Assembly: GCA_036346255.1 (NCBI GenBank)
Contig: CM070617.1
Span: 24,913,080-24,977,079 of the forward strand
DNA from: Ampelocalamus luodianensis
Lineage: Eukaryota > Streptophyta > Magnoliopsida > Poales > Poaceae
Length of the DNA stretch: 64,000 nucleotides
Direction: 5' to 3'
In this document: in pieces, positions 57,692 through 64,000 of the stretch
How the letters are laid out: each line of letters starts with the position of its first letter
Position numbering within the stretch: the stretch's first letter is position 1
Notes under the pieces: model-generated
Seen by the model: only the letters and a program-made list of their open reading frames with translations
Database searches by the model: none
What the model was told of the DNA's origin: nothing
Program-made: the position numbers and the translations under genes

Positions 57692-57758
57692 GTCTATTTA
57701 TATAAAAGAAGTAGTAAAGTGGAGCAGAGACGAAGAGACACTCGCGCGGAGACGAAGG
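57692..57758 (-). promoter_or_regulatory. Promoter of the unrecognised ORF, with the shared TTCGTCTC module
   Basis: The minus strand has a module matching 51657-51690 (TTCGTCTCCGCGCGAGTGTC then TCTTCGTCTC, 57727-57758) followed by a TATA box (57692-57708). Upstream is repeat array 2. Confidence 0.55.
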
Positions 57759-57774
57759 AATGAGAGCCATAGCA

Positions 57775-57965
57775 CGACGGCTCTATCATGGAACCGCTTG
57801 TTATAAGATATCACGACGGTTCTATTAAATAACCGTCGTGATATTATATCACGACGGCTCTATTAAAGCATCGTTTGTGATAAGATATCACATACGGTTC
57901 CATTAAAGGAACCGTCTATGATATCTTATCACGACGGTGCTTTAATAGAGCCGTCTGTGATATCC
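57775..57965. repeat. CACTA internal repeat array 2
   Basis: Units here mostly read CACGACGG or CCGTCGTG, where the other arrays have CACAGACGG or CCGTCTGTG, so one base of CAG/CTG is missing in most copies. The array lies between two diverging genes: the unknown ORF (minus) and TNPA/Ulp1 (plus). Confidence 0.85.
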
Positions 57966-57966
57966 T

Positions 57967-58952
57967 TTATAAAAAGCGCACCGCTAGGGTTTTACTCTTT
58001 ACTCGTCACTTCCTCTCCCGCGCCTTAGGCTCTCGCGCGCTCTCTCGCTCCTCTAGGGTTCGCCTGTTCACCTCCCGGCCGTAAGACCCAACGCGCGCCC
58101 CTACATCGACGACGCTGCCTCGCCTCGGCGCGTGGCCTCTTCCCGTGTCGGCCTCCTCCTCTGCACAGCCTCCTCCCCGCGCCGTCCTCCTGCTGCGCCG
58201 CCTCCTCCCGCTCCATCCTCCTCCCGCGTCCCTCCTCCCGTGTCGGCCTCCTCCCGCGCCTCCCTCCTCCCGCGTCGGCCTCCTTCCCCTGCCGGCCTCC
58301 TCCTTGCACCGTGAGTTGTTGTGCGGCATCCTCTCTGTGAGTATTCCTATATTACTATTTGTCCCGGTGGATATATTGACTTTGATAGTCTTTGATAATA
58401 TGTGAACTGAATCTAGTACTAAAGATATTGCAAATTGATCAGTGGGCTTTGTTGACATGCTCTGTGATGAACTTTGTCTTATATTGAGATTGAATGTGAT
58501 AGTTAGTTCATTCTTGAGCTCTATTGTATTACTTGCTACTGTCAATTTGATATACTGTTAATTTGCTACTTTCGGTTGAAAGCTAGTTATTCCGATTCTT
58601 CTAGTTCGCTCTGTGATGAACTTTTGTCTTATACTGAGATTGAATGTGATAGTTAAGATCATTTTCGGTAACAGTTGAGATCATTTGACAGTTAAGCAAA
58701 GTATTGTTTAGAGCTCATAGTTTGAATTTATACTATCATATTCATTTAATGAAGAGTATAGATAATAGGATTGAGATGGCAAAGACTTGTTCTTTTGCAA
58801 CTCTCCTTCTGAGAGCACAAACTATCATCAATCCTTCTTTATATATTACGTTTGTGCATCATTTTCGGTTAAGTTGAGTAAATCTGCTTGAATCTGGTCA
58901 GTTAGAGCTTAAGCATATTGCTTCGTGCATATATAGATAGCAAGTAAGCGAC
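57967..58952 (+). promoter_or_regulatory. TNPA/Ulp1 promoter and leader
   Basis: TTATAAAAAG at 57967-57976 is a TATA box directly after the array. The leader is CT-rich, with CCTCCTCCCG-type repeats (58150-58310; ORFs there on both strands are composition artefacts). A candidate intron runs from GTGAGT (58310) to AG near 58946, just before the ATG. Confidence 0.5.
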
Positions 58953-61900
58953 ATGGCGTCCGCACCACCGTCTTCGCAGCCGTCATCGACGTCGCCGAAT
59001 GCGTCTGGATCTCCGAGGAAAGTGGTACGTACGCGAGATGGCAGAGGAACATCGAAAATTCCTCCGGGCCTAATGACCGTCACGAAGGTCAATGCCAATG
59101 GGATCCCTGTGAGTCCCCCAAAGTAGCGGCGAGATTCCGGACCATCTGCGGGATACTTGGAAGGGAACGGGTCCCCATCACCACACTGAGCTGGGACACT
59201 GTGTCGGCTGATCGGAGACGCGAGCTGTGGGATGAAGTTTTAAAATCGTTCACTTTCCCAGACGCAGACTTGGCGCGCGTGGAACAGCAGGCGTTGCTCT
59301 CGATCGGAAAGGCGTGGAAGACCTTCAAAAGCGTGCTTGTCACGAAGTACGTGATCACGGGTCGAACGCCCTTCACGGCGTATAAATTCTTATCGCGGGA
59401 TATATGGGATGCCTTTGTGCAAATGAAGACGACGGCCGAATTTCTTGAGGAAAGTGCGACGCACAAGGCTCTCCAGACACTGAACACTCACCCCCACAAA
59501 CTCGGCACCGCTGGGTACGCGGGTAAAACCACGCAATGGGCGGCGGAGGACGAGAACGAAACAAGGTCATTTGCTGAGATCACAGACATGCGCGCTCTCT
59601 CTTGGTTAAGAGCGAGGGCATCAGTCACGTCTTCGGACGAAATCTTTTTCACAAACCCGGCAGACCGGGATGTGGCCAACCGTGTGGTAAATATGTCTTC
59701 GAACTACCTAGTTGTTAATAAGTCCATAACTTCGTAATGTCTATAATAACATGATGACCTCTTGCAGCAAGAATTGAGTTCCGCGTGTTCTGTAGGCTCC
59801 TTCCAAGCAGACAGGGAGAAGGATATACTATCTACGGCTCTGGGAAACAAGGAGCACCCGGGTCGCATGCGAGGCAAAGGGGTTAACGATCTTGGAGGAT
59901 GGATTCCCGCACGACTCATCGCACGATAGGAGCAGAAGAGATCCAAGACCGAGTACGACACAAAGTTGGAACATGTGCTTACTACAAAATTTGAAGGAAG
60001 AGAACGGGTGCTTACTGCAAAATTTGAAGAAAAGATAGCAAGATTGCAGGACCAAGTGAATCAACTCCTACTCCTCAACCAGTCGCAAGCCGCCCCGTTG
60101 TTTTAGGAGCCAGTCCTCCTCAACATCGGAGTAGCGTCGCGTCCACGCAAAATTATGAACATGATGACGTCCAATTACCTATCGACAACATCAAGGTAAT
60201 GTACATCTCTAGAATGCTCCAAAGATAGACCTATAGAACGCCTTAGCTAATTGTGTATCGTTTTGTAGGAGCCGACGCACTGCACGCTCCAAGTGAGGAT
60301 GGTTGGGATGTCTATTGAGGTCAAGGCGGGGTGGCGTATCCATGCAAGGAAGGGATAGTGCAGCACGGTGCCCAGGTGGCGCAGTGTTATGCCAGGGTCC
60401 AGGTGGACATGGTACATGACAATTTTAGGGCCGTCCCCTGGAGATTCGCCCGAACGAGGACATCAAAACACTAGGGGATGGCGTGTACAGTTTTATCCAG
60501 TGGCCCAAGAAGGACATCGCCCTGGACCCTGTAGTGTCGCCTCAACCTTTAATGACTCCACCCCAACCATCTCGACATGACCATACCTCTCCAACAGGAC
60601 CCAAGAAGGACATCGCCCGGACCTGCGATGCGCCTCAACCTCGATGACTCCACCCCAACTATCTCGACACGACCATGCCTCTCCAACAGGACCCTCCATG
60701 ACTACACCTCAACCTTCGCTTCAGAAGCCCGCCTCATCAGTTCCCGTGGAGAAGACACCGAACGAACAAAAAAGCGTGTCGCTGTATCGGTTGCCGAGTC
60801 GTCTCACAGGAGGACGCGTAGCGGGCAAGTCGTTCAGGACAAATCGAAATCGAAGAACATTAAGGCGCTTCCGCCTCCTAACCCTAAGAAATACTCTTTC
60901 GGAAGTTCGTTGGCGACCACCACAGTATTGGCCTACGCTGGATTAGGTTGTCAGAGTTTGCATACTTGGTACTTGCACAAGACCAAAGAGAAAGGGTGCG
61001 TTGATGGAATCACCGTCAGATACACGGAGGACTATTTCCTCCACGAGCCGGCACCTTTCGTCGTGGGCTTCGACGACTTATTCGACCTATTCAATCTCAA
61101 AGCCCTCGATGCCTCACTTCTACGATGTTGGACACTGTAAGTGTGTACAATCAAGTTCTACATTCACGTAATACCGAATATAACAACTCATTGCTTATGT
61201 ATAGATACATGATTAAAAATGCCCGGCGATTGAAAGAACCGGTGGGTTTCCTCGACCCACACGTGGTCTCTGAGCAAACCATCTTGGCAAACGCATCCTA
61301 CATTGAGAAATACATAACAACAGGATTGCTTGCTCAAAACGACAAGGACTACATAATGGTGCCCTACAACCAGAAGTAAGTGCTTCACTACTTGCTATAC
61401 AAATTTCATTTGTACTTTATACGCAACACGAACTTAGGTTTAATGACTCAAGCGACATACATGAGTAGGCACTACTGGATCCTTTTAGTCATTATACCAA
61501 AGAGGAACCAGGTACTATACCTTGATTCCCTAATCAAAAAAAGCCACGACTTCACCCTTGTGCAAGGAGTACTCGACAGGTGTGCTTATTTCCTCCATAC
61601 ATAACTCCATTGTAGTCTTCCTTCGTTTGAAATGGCCGAGGTTAACTTTTTGGAAATATGTAGGTCATTCATCTCCTATATTGTCGAGGGAGGGCTATAC
61701 AAGGGAACGAACGCCACATTTAATCACAGGACACGATTTCCGGTACGTGCTACAACACAATAATTCTATATCATACTTCGTAATAATGCGTCTCGAACTG
61801 ACTATACCTATATATGTAATTCTATTTTTGCAGTGTCATCATATGCAAATTCTCATGAGTACTAAGTTGAAGGATCCCGAGGTTGGTCAATCTCGCAATA

Positions 61901-62099
61901 ATTATTTCCTAATTATAAATTTAAATATATATGCTTACTACTTTACTCTTGCTAGCTACAGAGCTTCAATATAGATTTAGATTCACTCGTTCAGAGAGAG
62001 ATCTCGGATGTTCGAGGGAAGCTCTGCACCTTCATCATGACAGATATCATTAGCGCCAACGGAGAGTTTCACTACTCCAACACCGCTGAACGACCTTGA
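58953..62099 (+). pseudogene. TNPA-like protein with Ulp1 (C48) protease domain
   Basis: ATG at 58953 gives a Ser/Pro-rich start (MASAPPSSQPSSTSPNASGS). After a shift near 59125 the frame reads VSADRRRELWDEVLKSFTFP and KTTAEFLEESATHKALQ, the plant En/Spm Transposase_24-type domain. Candidate introns follow (59685-59765, 60196-60270). The next part has a coiled coil (KIARLQDQVNQLLLL), a DUF8039-like segment (GDGVYSFIQWPKKDI), a repeat-containing Pro-rich linker (60505-60720), then the protease: ARRLKEPVGFLDPHVVSEQT, HYWILLVIIPKRNQVLYLDS with the catalytic His and Asp context. The Q..G..C segment expected after RTRFP is not visible, so protease activity is doubtful. The end reads IISANGEFHYSNTAERP, stop TGA 62097-62099. 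Internal stops at about 59929 and 60103. Confidence 0.75.
60505..60720 (+). repeat. Minisatellite in the TNPA/Ulp1 linker
   Basis: Two full and one partial copy of an approximately 93-bp unit containing GACTCCACCCCAACCATCTC and CCTCTCCAACAGGACCC. Encodes Pro/Thr/Ser-rich sequence. Confidence 0.75.
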
Positions 62100-62329
62100 A
62101 TGATTCATTAATGTAATTCACTTTGAATAGTTGTAATTCAATTGTAACTCTAGCGACAATATTTGATACATATTCGTGTCGAATTGATTTTGAGTTAAAT
62201 GATCACTTTGAGTGTCAATGATTGATTCATCCGTAATGTATCTATTTTACGCTGCTTGTTTTGAGAGGGCATGGCTAGCAATTCACGAGGCTAGCGAAAA
62301 TCAAAATTAAACTAGTTATGTTGAAGAGC

Positions 62330-62673
62330 TATCACAAACGGTTCAAAACTATCGCCGTCGTGATAGATGGATATCATTCGTAAATATCGCCGTTGATATA
62401 TGGATATCGCAGCATTTTCATGATTATCACCGTCGTGATATGTGAGCGCACGGTGTTATATGACCCGCTCGTGATATGTGTATATTACGATCATTGGTAA
62501 CTATAACACCATCGTGATATGTGTATATTACAGACGGTTGGTAACTATAACCGTCTGTATTGTGACTTATCACAGACAGTTTTTTAACCGCCTGTGATAA
62601 CCGTCAGTTATCATAGACGTACAAAAACACAGACAGTGCCGAACCGTCTGTGATAACGTTTTCTGTAGTAGGG
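62330..62673. repeat. CACTA right subterminal repeat array and end
   Basis: The inner part has CCGTCGTGAT-type units, the outer part intact ACAGACGGTT/AACCGTCTGT units. Ends with CTGTAGTAGGG, the inverted CACTA terminus with one change. Confidence 0.85.
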
Positions 62674-63026
62674 TCCTTCTCCGCTCGGCTATAAATACCG
62701 AACTCTAGCACTCGCTCGTCGCTTGGCCTTGATTGATTACTTCCCCCGAATGGCTGATTGATTACTTTCTCCGAAGGGCAGGTAATTTGTGCTATGCTTT
62801 TGCCGTTATTACCGTAGTCATAATTAGTCAGTCTTAGTCAGCTAGTCGTAATTAGATAGTTTAGGGGTAATTAATTAGTTGTAATTAGTTAGTTGACTAG
62901 TAATGAATTAATTTAGTAGTAATGAATTAGTTTAGTGGTAATTAACGTTGTTAGTCGCATGTAGGAAAATGTTATGGCTTAAATTGGATACTTATCTTTT
63001 CTTAATTTCAAAAAAATTTAGATGTG
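62674..63026 (+). other. Flank right of the CACTA element, with TATA-like site
   Basis: CTATAAATACCG at 62690-62701 is followed by a pyrimidine-rich CTCGCTCGTCGCTTGG stretch, like a promoter and leader of the surrounding element. The rest is TAATTAGTTAG-type low-complexity sequence. No ORF. Confidence 0.45.
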
Positions 63027-63048
63027 TTTCATGAACACCTGCGCTAAG

Positions 63049-63272
63049 AAGGGGAGGTTTCTGTGCAGAGTTGTGGTGCATACTTCAAGGTTTGGGCTAC
63101 ATCCACCGACCAGAGTATAATGGCTTCAATATCAACAAGTACGGCAAGAAAATGTAGCGCGTCAAGGCCACCGTCTACTCGAAGAGCCATCTACGAGGAG
63201 ACAGACCCTACCACTTCACGGTAGAGAGGGAGCCAGACAAGCTCGAGATGCAAGATGAAACCCTAATGTAGA
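63049..63272 (+). pseudogene. Coding-like fragment in the inverted-repeat element
   Basis: One frame reads GFCAELWCILQGLGYIHRPE, YNGFNINKYGKKM, stop (63154-63156), RVKATVYSKSHLRGDRPYHF and TVEREPDKLEMQDETLM, then stop. The pattern of a Tyr/Pro start, a beta-strand with Val-Lys-Val and an Asp/Glu end resembles fragments of grass genes often captured by transposons, but no family can be named. It lies between the TATA-like site and the right arm. Confidence 0.4.
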
Positions 63273-63505
63273 TGCTATTCTTTAATACTGCATCGCACTA
63301 CAGGCTGGATAGACTTGTACATAAACCAAATAGGGGAAATACATGGCGTGCAGATCATATAACGATGTACCGTAGCCTTCGAAACGCACACGAGTCGGAG
63401 GTTACGGTACATCATTATATGATCTGCATGCCACGCATTTCCCTCAGTTGGTTCATGTACAAGTTTATCTAGCCTGTGGTACAATACAGTATTAAATAAT
63501 ATCAT
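63271..63505. repeat. Long foldback hairpin (about 110-bp arms)
   Basis: 63271-63382 and 63394-63505 are reverse complements with scattered mismatches around a 12-base loop. The loop-proximal stem GATGTACCGTAGCC/GGTTACGGTACATC is nearly perfect. Both strands give a short ORF because of the symmetry; these are not genes. Probably a MITE-like foldback or a small-RNA precursor. Confidence 0.85.
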
Positions 63506-63570
63506 CCAATGCAGTGATGATATTGGATACAGTATTAAAGAATATCATCTAATGCAGTGATGATATTGGA
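63485..63570. repeat. 43-bp tandem duplication
   Basis: TACAGTATTAAATAATATCA... (63485-63527) is repeated at 63528-63570 with two changes. Overlaps the end of the hairpin's right arm. Confidence 0.85.
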
Positions 63571-63675
63571 TTGCCGCTGGGATGTTGTACGAGAGTGACA
63601 ATTCTTCTTCCTTCCTTCAGACATCTCCAATGGAGTTGAAATGCAGCATATCTTATGCAGCATTTTTAATACATT

Positions 63676-64000
63676 CTAAGTCACATGAAATGATGAAACC
63701 CTATTTACAATATAGTTAAATGAATTTTCGAGAAAAATTCATAATGGATAAATTTTGAAAATATTACACAAACAAGTACACGGTGTCAGAAGGCTCCATA
63801 AAAAATTTCATAATTTGTGGACCCTATTTACTATATTTAAAAATTCTTACAAAAAAATATGCATAAATGATTTTTAAAAAAACAAAAAACAAAAAAATGC
63901 TACAATGGTGGGTGCGAGTGTGCGCACCTGCCACTGTAGCAAAAAAATTTAAAAATATTTCTACCTCTAAAAATTTTGAAAAAAAAAAAATTGAAAAAAA
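63676..64000. repeat. Long inverted repeat, right arm (cut by window end)
   Basis: Reverse complement of 50762-51086. Contains TGCTACAATGGTGGGTGCGA...CACTGTAGCA, a weaker copy of the 50822-50872 palindrome. Confidence 0.75.

Larger units (their letters stand above)
51209..62673. mobile_element. CACTA (En/Spm-type) transposon with cargo genes
   Basis: Begins CACTACTACAAAAC at 51209 and ends GTTTTCTGTAGTAGGG at 62673 (one base off CACTACTACAGAAAAC in reverse), with the 3-bp duplication TCC on each side (51206-51208 and 62674-62676). Length is 11,465 bp. Both ends carry arrays of ACAGACGGTT units, and two further arrays are internal. It encodes a TNPD transposase (minus), a TNPA-like/Ulp1 gene (plus), a captured F-box/Sel1-like gene (plus) and an unknown ORF (minus). 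All reading frames contain breaks, so it is probably non-autonomous as assembled. Confidence 0.9.

Noticed and set aside
56578..57970. A second, nested CACTA element explaining the internal repeat arrays
   Set aside because: No CACTACTAC end or 3-bp duplication was found at the array borders; the arrays abut TATA boxes instead. Not fully excluded.
58006..58545. Minus-strand 179-codon Gly/Arg-rich ORF
   Set aside because: It lies in the CT-rich leader of the TNPA/Ulp1 gene, has GGRRGRR-type low complexity, and has a matching artefact on the plus strand.
1..64000. tRNA, rRNA or known miRNA genes
   Set aside because: No cloverleaf or rRNA sequence was recognised by eye. TGGTATCAGAG sites are primer-binding sites next to LTRs or the viral leader, not tRNA genes.

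Overview
The window is plant nuclear DNA, most likely rice (Oryza, probably an A-genome species). The evidence is an endogenous pararetrovirus of the rice tungro bacilliform virus-like (eRTBVL) type, grass-type Ty3/gypsy and Ty1/copia LTR elements, a CACTA transposon with the TACTACAAAA-type ends common in grasses, and one intact intronless CBL-interacting protein kinase (CIPK) gene. This is nested heterochromatic DNA: almost everything except about 41.0-43.75 kb is mobile-element or viral sequence.

Layout. 1-10108 and 27251-30112: a defective eRTBVL concatemer with an inverted fragment at its left end (1-237), a head-to-tail unit A (238-6416), and a unit B (from 6417) split by a 17.1-kb Ty3/gypsy element. 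That element, Gypsy-1 (10109-27250, minus strand, TSD TATGT), itself contains a related chromovirus, Gypsy-2 (12871-21449, minus strand, TSD AAGAT/AAGAC). Neither viral unit contains a reverse transcriptase; unit A also lacks the movement-protein core and unit B lacks the ORF1 segment. Unit B ends at an AT-rich microsatellite. 30213-30610: a small inverted-repeat element. 30611-40282: a decayed copia element (Copia-A), interrupted by a BARE/RIRE1-like solo LTR (31779-33448, TSD TCATG) and by a short minus-strand Copia-B (34004-37113, TSD ACCCT) that lacks integrase and RT. 40288-40859: a MITE-like element.

41230-42741 (minus): the CIPK gene, with a 5'UTR intron and a TATA box near 43728. 44604-49558: a minus-strand LTR element (Gypsy-3) with two retropepsin-like segments, an internal tandem duplication and a truncated hAT (46522-47790, 8-bp TSD). 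50762-64000: a large inverted-repeat-bounded element (MULE-like, right end outside the window) into which an 11.5-kb CACTA element (51209-62673, TSD TCC) has inserted.

The CACTA element is the most interesting part. It carries a TNPD-type transposase (minus), a TNPA-like/Ulp1-protease gene (plus), a captured F-box/Sel1-like host gene fragment that keeps an intron, and an unrecognised 176-codon ORF. All four genes start beside an array of the element's own ACAGACGG subterminal repeats, two of the arrays being internal, and the two cargo genes share a roughly 30-bp promoter-proximal module.

A technical signal runs through the window. Where duplicated sequences can be compared, the small differences concentrate at CAG/CTG sites (CAG read as CG, CTG as CG or TG). 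CHG is a plant methylation context, so many frameshifts in the mobile elements may be base-calling errors and not decay. The CIPK gene is unaffected. All assignments come from reading motifs by eye; no database search was run.
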